DNA of 64,000 nucleotides from CAYMUR01 sp964393615 (GTDB lineage Bacteria > Planctomycetota > Planctomycetia > Pirellulales > Pirellulaceae), in NCBI GenBank assembly GCA_964393615.1, contig CAYMUR010000017.1, positions 1-64,000 of the forward strand, read 5' to 3'. Position 1 is the stretch's first letter. Each line of letters opens with the position of its first letter. The translations under genes were made by a program, and so were the position numbers. The notes beneath the pieces were generated by a model. It worked only from the letters and a program-made list of their open reading frames with translations, was not told where the DNA came from and ran no database searches. Positions 20,601 to 29,451 of this stretch are shown here, piece after piece.

Positions 20601-21865
20601 GGGAACGATCTTTGCTATACGTCCCTCTTTCCCGCCACGGTGATCCCCGCAAGATTCTCCGTGCACGACTTCGGCAACATACCATTGAAGACTTTCTCCA
20701 ATGGCTACCACAATTGGGATTATTGAAAGAGGCATGTGCGTTAATTGACACAACACGCCAAATGGAACGGAATCATCCAACTGCCGGGGCGGCGGTAACA
20801 GAATTTGACTCGCTGTTTGAAACCGGTTTTCAGTCAATCGTGGAAGCAGTCGTTAAATCAGCCTCGTCTTGGGCGACGGACGATCCCCAGTCACCCAATC
20901 TCGTGGATATTCTGGAACCACTCACTCAGTCAATGTTACTCATCTGGCTGGCACACAGTCGTACACTTAGGCTGTCAGCGCTCGAACGCGTTTCCGATTC
21001 AGAAGATTGGGAACAACTTGTCGATTTTATTCACAATTATGGAAACGATTTATTTACCCAAACATTCCTCGGGTTGGGCAATATCCGTGCGATTCTGCAT
21101 CAGGGCGTTGGGGAATGGCTCGATCAACTTGCCGAAAATGGTACCCAACCAGAAATGGCCCTTGTCGATGACGTTGATCGACACATTTCGCACGAAGAAG
21201 CAGCCGCCCGACTTACCTTGATTCTGGAATCGATCGTAGAAAATTATAGTGAATATCGCGATTACAATAGCACAACCACACAGTCAGACCGCGGTGACTT
21301 GCTCTACACACTGCTTGATTTTCTGCGCCTGCGCGTCGAGTACGATCGTGTAAAGTGGAATTTGAAACCGATTTTCATCGCGCATGGTGTGCTTGTACGG
21401 AATCAACGCAACCCTGATGCAGAAATCTGGCGAAGAGCTCTTGTCGAACGAACGCAACAAAATGCCGATATATTTTTTGAAAGACTGTCTACTTTGCAGA
21501 AGACATATGCGATGCAAATGCCAACGATCTCCGATCGCTTGAAAGGCCGATTCGTGCGTCCCATGATTATCAGCCGTCTGTGTGCCCTCGTTGAACCTGC
21601 TATCGAAGAAGCATCTGCTGCTGGTCCAAAAACCGTGTTCGATCTACTGGAAAAAGAAGCTGCCGCAATGGCACGCGATCCAGCAGGCGTCGGCCTTGAA
21701 ATGCCAGATTGGCTCGCCGCACTCGACCGAGAAGTTCGCAATTTGCAAGGCGATGCAGTTCACTCACAAACACGAACCAAAAGAGCATGCGGAATCGTCA
21801 GTCGCAATTTATCCTGGGAAGAAATCCAGCAACAATTAAAAGCATGGCAAGACCATCAAGAATGA
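17621..21865 (+). CDS. Large orphan protein, 1414 residues
   Basis: Not recognised. A long open frame with consistent codon use and no stop. There is no signal peptide or membrane segment, so it is probably cytoplasmic. It is largely helical with many Leu/Glu/Arg heptad-like stretches. A short glycine-rich patch (ASGISGSGPGAHD) is near residue 400, and an extremely acidic segment at about 765-835 (EDLPEDFLQDDFDDPLEEEE and following) splits the protein into two helical halves. TTG 17621 is the most upstream candidate start and has no SD; in-frame GTG near residue 25 or ATG near residue 76 are alternatives. A divergent secreted propeller gene lies 150 bases upstream, and hemW is convergent downstream. 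Large helical proteins of this kind occur in planctomycete genomes; no function is claimed. Confidence 0.8.
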   Translation: METRSHSTIHHFIDKNAPGLVRRFTVAETPRAYFLKEYRSAEVQSLPSHEPNTKQTVRRTTTHRLRTRGEIAKVMLANRSEVSDILKRVLGYLNFSSGATDLSFLAGINAIFPVGLSATSSIWQGARPSNEIHMESSANKEDKDDNRQTTTLERLRQLLEQGLDDLRKKDAAFHDASQAEAVLRLVFDSVLPQYRAYHRDLLFHHTDESLWQPLLVARVFESVLQQGSPWDATERIVKGTICDLNDFVGHRPVVALETRKLEPYAHEWSRPIPLYIRGTGVAAGRYEQLIERCLTFLQNADAEILQSAHFDLERLQELSSDPRACDFDHPASKRPNYLFGQWDAHQIDQKGYYYRFVVRDIVLEALICRVEECDDTLADELLTETAAVLAGTILMASGISGSGPGAHDSTTSLGNLLPRIATYRDHFYEQTLSQLNDVHRLRLEQEAANLQQPFGATRQDLNARLARHRALQVQHAQLGRVFARMGYPEAAVRQTAILPVTSARMICKIDCLLLEAEHCSEQGSLDTAVNRTSLAVDLLHRAIECGAMVDPWNILGFESNYSLFPAPENSIHDDRVDALMELMERVFSLYAKLWSESAARNEKIVSERISAEFRQLADWWHQFAVHEMNNVEGINAQKMFVAAERAAQGLALWHQGGAATGDVRFWAPHAEMFDSPQAFAMVVNALLDQKDYIASMSLLIYWLNEAGRVGLEQADISFQKSALRWLRQVKSSTMPLEEKWNTMQKFFDYFEANAQEYWQIPTFDLAISEMEDLPEDFLQDDFDDPLEEEEDQDDLYGAAYEEVVFRDSTDDGVEGSIYDEDYTSELELDEQTRYLCERLGVLECLAELWQIAACDPSTELHTWPSRGPVIRRWLDQLLTNRRELLNLVGNVHRFSLPTPAPTPESLIQYDRRRLQKETILEKTISTALTTCDATRFVLAALFVHDRSLAAELEPDKPAMLDDIEIHAAQILSNVLNGNVDAVHTDWDNFLTKMRERSLLYVPLSRHGDPRKILRARLRQHTIEDFLQWLPQLGLLKEACALIDTTRQMERNHPTAGAAVTEFDSLFETGFQSIVEAVVKSASSWATDDPQSPNLVDILEPLTQSMLLIWLAHSRTLRLSALERVSDSEDWEQLVDFIHNYGNDLFTQTFLGLGNIRAILHQGVGEWLDQLAENGTQPEMALVDDVDRHISHEEAAARLTLILESIVENYSEYRDYNSTTTQSDRGDLLYTLLDFLRLRVEYDRVKWNLKPIFIAHGVLVRNQRNPDAEIWRRALVERTQQNADIFFERLSTLQKTYAMQMPTISDRLKGRFVRPMIISRLCALVEPAIEEASAAGPKTVFDLLEKEAAAMARDPAGVGLEMPDWLAALDREVRNLQGDAVHSQTRTKRACGIVSRNLSWEEIQQQLKAWQDHQE

Positions 21866-21973
21866 TACCCGTCGCTCTAGTCGGCAGGAAATTTTCTTCA
21901 CCCTGCAGTCAACAAATTACCCTACTGCCAAAAAAACATTTCGACAGATGGCTCGATCCCGAACGGCTCCCTT

Positions 21974-23101
21974 TCACAACAAGTCTGGCCAAATCGAATC
22001 ACTGACCATCAGGCCAGAATTGGTCAGACACAAATTTTCTCCCACCCACTTAAGTAATTTCCACTGGAGTAATTTCTCGACAGCAGGCCCCGCAAGGTTG
22101 TCAATGGAGAACCCTGTTTGGTGCTCGAATTCAAGGCGATGGACACCTTCCAAGCGTCTCAAACCCAATACAAGTCTTTCACGAGCAGCCTGTTCATCGT
22201 TCAGAGATTCACGCTCCATGACAGGTGATTCGCCGCCTAACACCCGCTTTAAATAGGTCGTTACGCTACGGTGATTCGTTTCGCGGCAACCGTCCAGATA
22301 GCGGGCAGCCCCCGGACCGGCAGCGTAATATTCACCACCGGTCCAGTAAACCTCGTTGTGTCGGGAGCGATGTCCTGGCAGGGAAAAATTGGAGACTTCA
22401 TAGTGTTCGTATCCAGCGGACGTGAGCATCTCGATGGCCAATTCAAACATCTCCCGTTCACGGTCTGGGCTCAACGGCTGAAAGGCACCTCGTTGCATCC
22501 GATTCCAAAACAACGTCCCTTTTTCATAAGTCAATCCATATGTCGAAATATGTTGTGGCGCGAGATCTATCGCCGATTGCAAATCGCAGCGCCATCCTTG
22601 CAGGGACTCTTCCGGCAGGCCAAATATCAAATCGAGTGAAACACTGTCGAATTTGTCATGCGCCATCCCAACGGCTCGACGGATATCTATACCCACATGG
22701 TCCCGTTCCAGAAATCGCAATTTGTTTTCATTGAACGATTGGGCGCCAAGGCTGATCCGTGTAACACCTAACTGACGTGCCAAATCGAGATGTCGTACGG
22801 TCACGTCAGCAGGGTTGGCCTCAATGCTAAATTCCCCTGGCTGCTGAACCGGGAACCAGCGCGTCACCATACTAAGAAGACGTTGCCATGGACCCCATGT
22901 CAATTGTGTAGGCGTGCCTCCACCAATAAACAGGGTGCGGACATGGCGGGGTGTCTCCAACCAAGACAATTCCCGGTCCAGTGCAGACAAATAGGATTCG
23001 ACCAGATCGTTCCGCCTTGCAGCCACTGTGAAATTACAATAACCACAACGGTGAGCGCAAAAAGGAACATGTACATAAGCTGACCGCTCAAGCTGAACCA
23101 T
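21974..23101 (-). CDS. hemW: Radical SAM protein HemW
   Basis: 375 residues. The radical SAM cluster motif is C15-x3-C19-x2-C22 followed by NF; phenylalanine in place of the extra cysteine of HemN (CxxxCxxCxC) points to HemW, the heme chaperone, rather than coproporphyrinogen dehydrogenase. Other family signatures are TLFIGGGTPTQL, EFSIEANPADVT, RISLGAQSFNENKLRFLERDH, LDLIFGLPEES and HISTYGLTYEKGT. The C-terminal HemN_C domain is present (NHRSVTTYLKRVLGGESPV). ATG 23101 starts five residues before the conserved RSAYVHVPFC; no clear SD. It is 154 bases downstream of the tRNase Z gene on the same strand. Confidence 0.93.
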   Translation of the reverse strand: MVQLERSAYVHVPFCAHRCGYCNFTVAARRNDLVESYLSALDRELSWLETPRHVRTLFIGGGTPTQLTWGPWQRLLSMVTRWFPVQQPGEFSIEANPADVTVRHLDLARQLGVTRISLGAQSFNENKLRFLERDHVGIDIRRAVGMAHDKFDSVSLDLIFGLPEESLQGWRCDLQSAIDLAPQHISTYGLTYEKGTLFWNRMQRGAFQPLSPDREREMFELAIEMLTSAGYEHYEVSNFSLPGHRSRHNEVYWTGGEYYAAGPGAARYLDGCRETNHRSVTTYLKRVLGGESPVMERESLNDEQAARERLVLGLRRLEGVHRLEFEHQTGFSIDNLAGPAVEKLLQWKLLKWVGENLCLTNSGLMVSDSIWPDLL

Positions 23102-23255
23102 ACTGCATCTACTCGCGACTCTGTCTCAAAAGCAGGGGAGTATACCAGATCAATGACATCTCTGGGCCAGCCACGATACCAGTCCGCAATAACACCAGCT
23201 TTGGTCACATGCGCATATACATTGTGCGCAACTCGAAAAATTTCAGTTTCATTTT

Positions 23256-24095
23256 TCACAACCACAAATGTAGCCGCTGATCAAGCATGTCTGGTAAAGA
23301 TTTTTCAACAATACCGCGCACTTGGCGAGCATGGTACCGTGTGCTGAAATGAGACGCGATAATCAATTCGTTTTTAAACCGATCACGTCGTGCCAACAGG
23401 TCGTCCAGGTGGATGTGGCCCATTTTTCTGATCTTATCCTTACGGTGTCGCGCAGCAACAAACGTCATTTCGGTAATCAGCACCTCCGCTTCGTACATAT
23501 CGGGACATTCGTCAAGACCTTCAGGAGCACTGTCACCCAGATAGGCTAGTCGTGGGTGTCGATGTTCTTCTGTGACCTCATTCCCGCTCAAACGCAAGTC
23601 ACGAATCTCGGTACCAGAAAGTCCTTGATATTCAGACTTGAGCTTACGACGTCTTTCCCACACGATAAATCCTACCGAAGGAACCGTATGTTTCGTAGCG
23701 CTGACAGTGACCACCAACTCTCGTGAGATCTCTATCTCCTGGCCTGGCGAAATACCAATTAATTCACATGGTAAACGTCCGCGATCAAGTCGGCTGAACG
23801 CATCCAGAATCCGTTTTGCACCTTCCACGGCGTGTTCTGGCAAATAAATATTTGGTGGTTCCATTTTCATCATGCGACGTCGAGCAATATACACCGGCAA
23901 TGCTGCAATATGGTCGAGATGGGTGTGGGACACAAACCACGTTGGTGTCCCCATAAATGACCATGGTTGACCGCCAAGATCAAAACCAAGCTTGAATTCG
24001 GGAATGCGCCAGTAACTTTGGACCGCAGCGCGCGAGTAACCTTCAATCGTCAGATCTTTAAACTTCAATTGCTTGGCTGGAAGATTATTAAGCAT
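23256..24095 (-). CDS. rnz: Short-form tRNase Z (metallo-beta-lactamase fold), plant-like
   Basis: tRNA 3'-end processing endonuclease candidate, 279 residues from ATG 24095 (the frame also offers GTG 24125). Metal site SHTHLDH (HxHxDH), then later His/Asp in TKHTVPS, YLGDSAPEG, GHIHLDDL and ASHFSTRYH. The sequence follows plant short tRNase Z (TRZ1/2 type) in order and spacing: IEGYS, SHTHLDHIAALPVYIARR, KMEPPNIYLP, VGFIVWERRRKLKSEY, GLSGTEIRDLRLSG, GHIH, HFS.RY. Bacterial RNase Z of the E. coli or B. subtilis kind is less similar in the middle region. It sits between scpA and hemW, 60-odd bases after the scpA stop, probably one transcript. Confidence 0.85.
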   Translation of the reverse strand: MLNNLPAKQLKFKDLTIEGYSRAAVQSYWRIPEFKLGFDLGGQPWSFMGTPTWFVSHTHLDHIAALPVYIARRRMMKMEPPNIYLPEHAVEGAKRILDAFSRLDRGRLPCELIGISPGQEIEISRELVVTVSATKHTVPSVGFIVWERRRKLKSEYQGLSGTEIRDLRLSGNEVTEEHRHPRLAYLGDSAPEGLDECPDMYEAEVLITEMTFVAARHRKDKIRKMGHIHLDDLLARRDRFKNELIIASHFSTRYHARQVRGIVEKSLPDMLDQRLHLWL

Positions 24096-24157
24096 GGGCA
24101 CCAAACAGTTTAGAAGCGCGTCCACTGTAGAAACAAGGGGCTACCTCCGAAAGCACA

Positions 24158-24976
24158 TTATTGCCTCGTAGAAGGATTACCTACATCAGGTGGAGACTGT
24201 TGATAGTGGTCCACATCCGTTGAATCCAGGGACTTGCTGAATTCATCGCCAGGCATTACCCAAATTTCTCCGTGTAATTTATGCTGTTCGGCTCGTACAT
24301 GACGGTGGCGCACCAATTCGAGGATTGCCAAAAAAACTCCGATCAATGCTGACTTATGCATGCCGGCTGAAAACAGATCCGAGATCGTAACACCACCTTC
24401 ACCTCGTAAATGTTGTTTAATTCGTAACATATAAACTTCGATAGGCGTTTCATCATAGACAATATTCGCAGGTCGCGCCAGCTCCTGCTCGCGCAGCAGA
24501 CGTCCAAAGGCACCTACCAGATCCCACAATTCAACGTGGTGGATCGGTTGGTCCGCCAATTCTCGACGTTGGAGAGGAATGTCAGATGCCAACCGCGAAT
24601 AGCGTGTTTGCCATTGTCTACTCTGTTCCTCCAGCATACTTGCTGCATCGCGGTACTTCTTATATTCGAGCAATCGTTGCACCAGCTCCTGGCGAGGGTC
24701 CTCAATCTCTCCATCTTCTTCCTCAGAACGGGGAAGCACCATTTGTGACTTGATTTCGATCAAAGTACTGGCTAATTCCAGAAAGTCACCAACTGCGTTG
24801 ACGTCCAACTGCTCGAGCGTTGGCAAGTATTCCAGATACTGCTCAGCAATCTTGGCAATTGGAATGTCAAGCAAGTCCACTTCATGTTTGCGCACTAGGT
24901 ACAGCAATAAGTCGAGTGGGCCGCGATAAAGATCGAGATCGACACGAAATACCAGTGGAAAGTCCTCCTCGAACAA
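24158..24976 (-). CDS. scpA: Segregation and condensation protein A
   Basis: Kleisin subunit of the bacterial condensin, bridging SMC and ScpB. About 272 residues: N-terminal SMC-binding part FRVDLDLYRGPLDLLLYLVRKHEVDLLDIPI, central ELASTLIEIKSQMVLPR, a helical middle, and a C-terminal winged-helix part GMHKSALIGVFLAILELVRHRHV. The start is not an ATG or GTG: the only usual start codon between the upstream in-frame stop and the conserved FRVDLD is TTG at 24976 (nine residues before FRV); a GAGGAGG box lies just inside it with no usable start at normal spacing. A serine/proline-rich tail follows the winged helix. scpB is not in this window. It is the first gene of a likely scpA-rnz-hemW run. 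Confidence 0.93.
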   Translation of the reverse strand: MFEEDFPLVFRVDLDLYRGPLDLLLYLVRKHEVDLLDIPIAKIAEQYLEYLPTLEQLDVNAVGDFLELASTLIEIKSQMVLPRSEEEDGEIEDPRQELVQRLLEYKKYRDAASMLEEQSRQWQTRYSRLASDIPLQRRELADQPIHHVELWDLVGAFGRLLREQELARPANIVYDETPIEVYMLRIKQHLRGEGGVTISDLFSAGMHKSALIGVFLAILELVRHRHVRAEQHKLHGEIWVMPGDEFSKSLDSTDVDHYQQSPPDVGNPSTRQ

Positions 24977-25262
24977 TTCAGAGCGTTTGCCATCTACAGC
25001 AATGATTCTGCAAACACTGTCATAAGTCAGCTGCTATAGTTTAGTATGTAGTCGTCGTTTCCTCAAATCCATACGAACCCTTTAACTTAACATTTACACC
25101 AGTTCAATACCAGTGAACAGCAAGACTTTCAAAAAATCGAATCCTCCCCTTTTCCTGCGGGCGAGAAAACCAAGTATCATCATGTCCTCGGTTGATTAAT
25201 CCTGTATTTCTATTCGGACTGCCCACGAAACATACAGCCCTATTGGAAGGGAGCATGACGAC

Positions 25263-25637
25263 GTGAACGATCATGAAACACCTATTGCTGAACTCCGACA
25301 GTTGGTACGTGAATTTGTCGATGCGCGCGACTGGCAACAATTCCACTCTCCCAAAAACCTGGGTATGGCTTTAGCTATTGAGGCCGCTGAGTTGATGGAA
25401 CATTTCCAATGGATTTCAATGGATGTCTCCCGTCAGATAAAGGACGAACCTGTCAATAAAACTGCCGTGGGTGAAGAATTGGCTGATGTTCTTGCTTACA
25501 CACTGGCACTCGCAAACGTTTTGAATCTAGACCTAACCGAGGCGTTGGTCAAGAAAATGAAGAAGAACGAAACGAAGTATCCAGTCGAAGAATTTCGGGG
25601 ACGGTTCGGTTCTGGCGCTGCACGGCCTGAAAACTAG
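25263..25637 (+). CDS. MazG-like nucleotide pyrophosphohydrolase
   Basis: 124-residue all-alpha NTP pyrophosphohydrolase of the RS21-C6/dCTPase type, which hydrolyses (deoxy)nucleoside triphosphates to monophosphates as house-cleaning. The magnesium-binding pattern is visible: EAAELMEHFQW (ExxE) near residues 37-47 and GEELADVLAYTLALAN (ExxD) near 72-87; KNLGMALAIE before it is typical. The start is GTG 25263, with a strong GGAAGGGAG about six bases upstream; the ATG seven bases earlier is out of frame and stops at once. It is a single gene between divergent scpA and convergent 25643, whose stop codons lie only six bases apart. Confidence 0.9.
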   Translation: MNDHETPIAELRQLVREFVDARDWQQFHSPKNLGMALAIEAAELMEHFQWISMDVSRQIKDEPVNKTAVGEELADVLAYTLALANVLNLDLTEALVKKMKKNETKYPVEEFRGRFGSGAARPEN

Positions 25638-25642
25638 TCACA

Positions 25643-28294
25643 CTAACGGACAGACAGGCGTTTCCCACCGTCCGCCAGGCGCGGTACTCCCCAAGCGACT
25701 CCAATCCAACCATCTTCGACAACAAATTCGTGGATGGCCAAGTCTCGGATATGTCGGTGATTGGCCAGTTTTTCCTGCAATATCGAAAAATTTCGTTTTC
25801 TGGATAACACGTTGCTGAAAATACCTCGCAACGTGACTTGGTCACTCAAACGCAGGTTTTTCCCTGTTAGCTGAATGCTTTCTTCTCGAACCAGCTTTGC
25901 ATTCACCGTGGATGAATCCGGTATGTAATTAGCATCGATTGTCAAATTGCGCCAACGGTACCTCCGCCCCTTGGTAAGTGATGCTAGACGAATCGTAATA
26001 CGAACCTGTCCGCTCTTAAACTGAAAACGCACCGGTTCATCGACCGCAAAACGTAGTTTGACATTTTGCGGCAAATCGTCAGGAAGCCTTATCGTTTCAA
26101 AACCAAGTCGCTGAGGAATTGTCTTATAAAATCTTTCCAGTTCAAAACGTTTTCCATTCAATTCTAGTTTTTCGACCAGATTATTGATGCTTGATTGATG
26201 CATCTGAATACTTAGCAGAGTATCACTAAATGCCAGTGGTCGAGGGGACCATGCCCCCAACTGTTGTCCGTCGGCTAATCGGTAACGGGCCATGATCCGG
26301 CGGTCTGTCGTCTGCAATGTTACGGGAACAGGCTCAAGGTCAAGGTGAACAAGTGGACTGTGAACATTGTTTTTGTAAAAATCCACTAACGGTGTCAGTT
26401 GACGATCCACTACTGTATCCAAACGATGCTTGGCAGCCTGGACAACATGTTGCTCCATGACCTGGCGTGCATGGCCTTTCTGTTGTTCTGCCCGGTTTTG
26501 TCCCAACGTACGTGCAAACGGCCCAAATAATGGAATCCTGTCATAACTCGTTTCAATGCCATGAATGCGGACAGAACTGCGCGCTGAAGCAATCGCGTCG
26601 TTGACATGTAAACCTTGTTCGTCAAACCATACTGGTTTTAACGCCTCAAAACGAACTTGACCTCGATTCTGTGTCCGAGCCCCGCCCTGATTGGCCACAG
26701 TTTCTGAGCGGACATGACCTTGGGCTACCAACTCGACGCGTATCTTCTGCTGATCCGGTATCAATTTCCAACTCATTTGGGTCGTGGTCCAACTAGTGCC
26801 ACGAATAACGGCATCACCGAATCTGTTTCGAACCCGATCGCGAACAGTATCAGCATTGGGCAAAAAACGACCCATCAGTTCACTGCTAATGGATACGCGC
26901 ACATTAGCGTTCCGCCAATGACGATCCAGATGGCTGCCTAATTGATACAGCAACGGATCATCGGACTGCAGTAACCATTCGATCCTGTGAGCAATACATT
27001 CCCCCTCGGCAGCACGGTCCATTGCTTCGTATTTCTCAAGACGTTCAAGCAATTCGAAAAAGTCAATCGACCTACATTTCACTCGATAGAGAGCTCCAGC
27101 CAAGTCTTGGATCACTCGACGTTCAAGAAACTTTTGCTGTAATGGCGTCACCTGCGGTCCTGACATGCGATTTAGAATCTGGTCAGCAAGATTTCGGCGG
27201 GGCAGCCCCTCTGTTGCAGTTAATTCCTCAAGCCCCAAAAACCGCTGCCAGGCCTTTCCTTTCGCCGTCATGCCCAGCATTTTTTGAACTGCTGCATGTT
27301 TTTTGTCTAATTCTACCAAGTCACGCTTTTCAGTCTCTTCATTACCTGTCACCAGTGCCACTCGATACAATAACCGCCACAAACCGATCCGTTTCTCGAC
27401 TCCATAAACAGCACGAGCGTACATCGTTCTGTGGTGACTATCTGGAAGTAGTTTTAATTCAGCCCTTCCCTCGCGAGCCAACTCGGCCAGTCCGTCAAAC
27501 AACAGGATCAGCTGTTGGTCATCAAAGGAAGTTTTCGATAACAGGATTTCTAATTGATACACGACTCGTTCAGACCATGAACGAAGCTCGGTATTTTTTC
27601 CCAAGCTTTTCAACAACGGCATCAATGTGACCGGTCGAGGCCAGCAAGCCTGTGATAGTGACGTGGACTCCGTCAAGCTTGTTTCTACGACCGTGTCCCA
27701 CTTGTCAGCAGATACTAATCCCTCCCGTATTTCCGCTTGCGATTGGATTCCGGGAGCAATAGGATTCGTTGGCAACACAGTTTCAGAAACTGAGGTGTCA
27801 TTAACCATTCTTCGTTTTGCATATGAAAAATTCTGATTTTTAAAAACTATTTTTTCAGAATCAGCAACAAGACGGGGGTTTTTAGATCGCGGTTCACTGG
27901 GCAACCTGTGTTTTTGATTTTGGACAATTCCTGACGGTCGCGACAATTTCAGACTCTCCATCCGGTGCAACGAAAGCAGAACCGTCTCTGTACTGACAGG
28001 CTCCAGGGAACAAGTAACAGCTGGAGAGAAATTAGCCAAGTCGACTACGCCCGCAGACTGCCAACCGTTTTGCAGGTTCTTCATATTTTCCAGATAGTGC
28101 TCTCGCCGCTCGAGCTCTCGCCAGGGAGTGGAGCCACTACTTACATGGGCTAACGCTGACAAGTTTGTACAAACTTTTGGCTGTTTGGCCACGGAACGAA
28201 TGGCCCAGTCGTCATACCGAAATAACGAACCAAATAACAGACACGCGAACAGACCCCAAAACAGCCAGAACGTCGATCCCCTTCGATGTTCCAT
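25643..28294 (-). CDS. Membrane-anchored orphan protein, 883 residues
   Basis: Not recognised. An N-terminal hydrophobic segment (WLFWGLFACLLFGSLF) close to the start suggests an uncleaved anchor or signal. About 200 residues of low-complexity sequence follow, then a helical central region (230-480, many charged residues, QLEILLSKTSF and similar) and a C-terminal half (from about 480) that looks beta-rich, with RVSISSELMGRFLP, VRIHGIETSYDRIPLFGPFAR and PVRFQFKSGQVRITIRLASL. Its presumed location is periplasm-facing. ATG 28294 is preferred over the upstream in-frame start at 28342 because a GGGGGGTCTGGGA stretch lies directly before it and the hydrophobic segment then starts near residue 9. 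It is convergent with the MazG-like gene. The function is unknown. Confidence 0.8.
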   Translation of the reverse strand: MEHRRGSTFWLFWGLFACLLFGSLFRYDDWAIRSVAKQPKVCTNLSALAHVSSGSTPWRELERREHYLENMKNLQNGWQSAGVVDLANFSPAVTCSLEPVSTETVLLSLHRMESLKLSRPSGIVQNQKHRLPSEPRSKNPRLVADSEKIVFKNQNFSYAKRRMVNDTSVSETVLPTNPIAPGIQSQAEIREGLVSADKWDTVVETSLTESTSLSQACWPRPVTLMPLLKSLGKNTELRSWSERVVYQLEILLSKTSFDDQQLILLFDGLAELAREGRAELKLLPDSHHRTMYARAVYGVEKRIGLWRLLYRVALVTGNEETEKRDLVELDKKHAAVQKMLGMTAKGKAWQRFLGLEELTATEGLPRRNLADQILNRMSGPQVTPLQQKFLERRVIQDLAGALYRVKCRSIDFFELLERLEKYEAMDRAAEGECIAHRIEWLLQSDDPLLYQLGSHLDRHWRNANVRVSISSELMGRFLPNADTVRDRVRNRFGDAVIRGTSWTTTQMSWKLIPDQQKIRVELVAQGHVRSETVANQGGARTQNRGQVRFEALKPVWFDEQGLHVNDAIASARSSVRIHGIETSYDRIPLFGPFARTLGQNRAEQQKGHARQVMEQHVVQAAKHRLDTVVDRQLTPLVDFYKNNVHSPLVHLDLEPVPVTLQTTDRRIMARYRLADGQQLGAWSPRPLAFSDTLLSIQMHQSSINNLVEKLELNGKRFELERFYKTIPQRLGFETIRLPDDLPQNVKLRFAVDEPVRFQFKSGQVRITIRLASLTKGRRYRWRNLTIDANYIPDSSTVNAKLVREESIQLTGKNLRLSDQVTLRGIFSNVLSRKRNFSILQEKLANHRHIRDLAIHEFVVEDGWIGVAWGVPRLADGGKRLSVR

Positions 28295-28683
28295 TCCCAG
28301 ACCCCCCACTAAATTTAAGACCGGACATTGGTTCCTGAGCAAGGCAGGTGCCCTGCATCATTAGATCGGTCAGAACGGGCGGTCAGTCAACGCAAGGAAG
28401 AGATACCGTTGAGTACCGTAGATGCGGAACATCTTGCCACCTCAATGTTCCGTTTCTATCGACCGTAACGGACGCAACGGCCTTACAGATATCAGGTAAC
28501 GCATCTGGCACGAGGTGAATCCCAATGCGCTGATTGACAAATCTATTGACTGTACTGATGGTGATGTCAACCCAAGAAACGATTCCACCAGGACTTCCTG
28601 AATGACATCATCCGACATCCAGCCATCATGTTACGGGCTGGCATCTTATTGCGGACTGGCATTGTCGGTCATCAGTCAGATTT
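28295..28683. other. Intergenic region with a possible gene remnant
   Basis: 389 bases between the purQ stop and the orphan gene. On the minus strand an open frame without a start codon runs from about 28601 to the stop at 28383-28385 and encodes plausible beta-type sequence (GIVSWVDITISTVNRFVNQR, SVTVDRNGTLRW); it may be the 3' end of a deleted gene. The left part presumably includes the promoter of the 883-residue gene. Confidence 0.3.
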
Positions 28684-29451
28684 TCAGTCGAAATACCGCA
28701 CGGCATTTTCGAACAACCGCAGCCCGTCTCCTTGATCGGTCGGCGGCAGGCGCGTCCATTGCGGATGATGGGTCGGATCAATGTGCCGCTCGGGATGTGG
28801 CATCATTCCCAATACTCTCCCGGTTGGATCGCATAGCCCGGCAACGTTAGCCAGAGAACCATTCGGATTTAACGGAAAATCCAGCACAGTACCGTAACGG
28901 CCTGAGGGATCTGCATAACGCAAAACAAGTTGGCCATTCTGATCCAGGGTACCCAATACGTCGCCATCACGCGTGACAAATTTTCCTTCCGCATGTGCAA
29001 TGGGTAGATACATCGATTGGATACCCTGCAAAAACACACATTGCTCACTAGCCACTGCAACGTGGACCCAACGATCTTCAAATCTCCCCTGGTCATTCCA
29101 TGTCAAGGTAGCCGCTGGACCGTCCAGCAGAATCCCAGACTTGATCAACACCTGAAACCCATTGCAAATCCCCAGTACGAGCTTACCCGCATCACGAAAT
29201 TCGGACACTACGTCGGCCAAATGGTGCCAGATTTGGGAGGCCAAAATCCGCCCGGCGGAAATATCGTCACCATAACTGAAACCACCTGGAAAACAAAGAA
29301 TTTGGTACTCTGCTAATTGACGTGGATTCTTCAACAACGCATTGATGTGTACAAGTTCGGCAACACCACCAACACGAGAAAAGGCATAGGCCGTTTCTCG
29401 GTCACAATTTGTTCCAGGGGCTCGTAGAATCAAGATTTTCGGTGCAGGCAT
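28684..29451 (-). CDS. purQ: Phosphoribosylformylglycinamidine synthase, glutaminase subunit
   Basis: Class I glutamine amidotransferase subunit that feeds ammonia to PurL in step four of purine synthesis. 255 residues, complete. ILRAPGTNCDRETAYAF and ILCFPGGFSYGDDISAGRI are diagnostic of PurQ; the nucleophile is C96 in LVLGICNGFQVL; the catalytic His lies in the PIAHAEGKF segment and the Glu in MMPHPERH near the C-terminus. ATG 29451; no SD is obvious. It follows purL on the same strand after 282 AT-rich bases, so it may have its own promoter. PurS is not separate: it is fused to PurL upstream. Confidence 0.96.
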   Translation of the reverse strand: MPAPKILILRAPGTNCDRETAYAFSRVGGVAELVHINALLKNPRQLAEYQILCFPGGFSYGDDISAGRILASQIWHHLADVVSEFRDAGKLVLGICNGFQVLIKSGILLDGPAATLTWNDQGRFEDRWVHVAVASEQCVFLQGIQSMYLPIAHAEGKFVTRDGDVLGTLDQNGQLVLRYADPSGRYGTVLDFPLNPNGSLANVAGLCDPTGRVLGMMPHPERHIDPTHHPQWTRLPPTDQGDGLRLFENAVRYFD

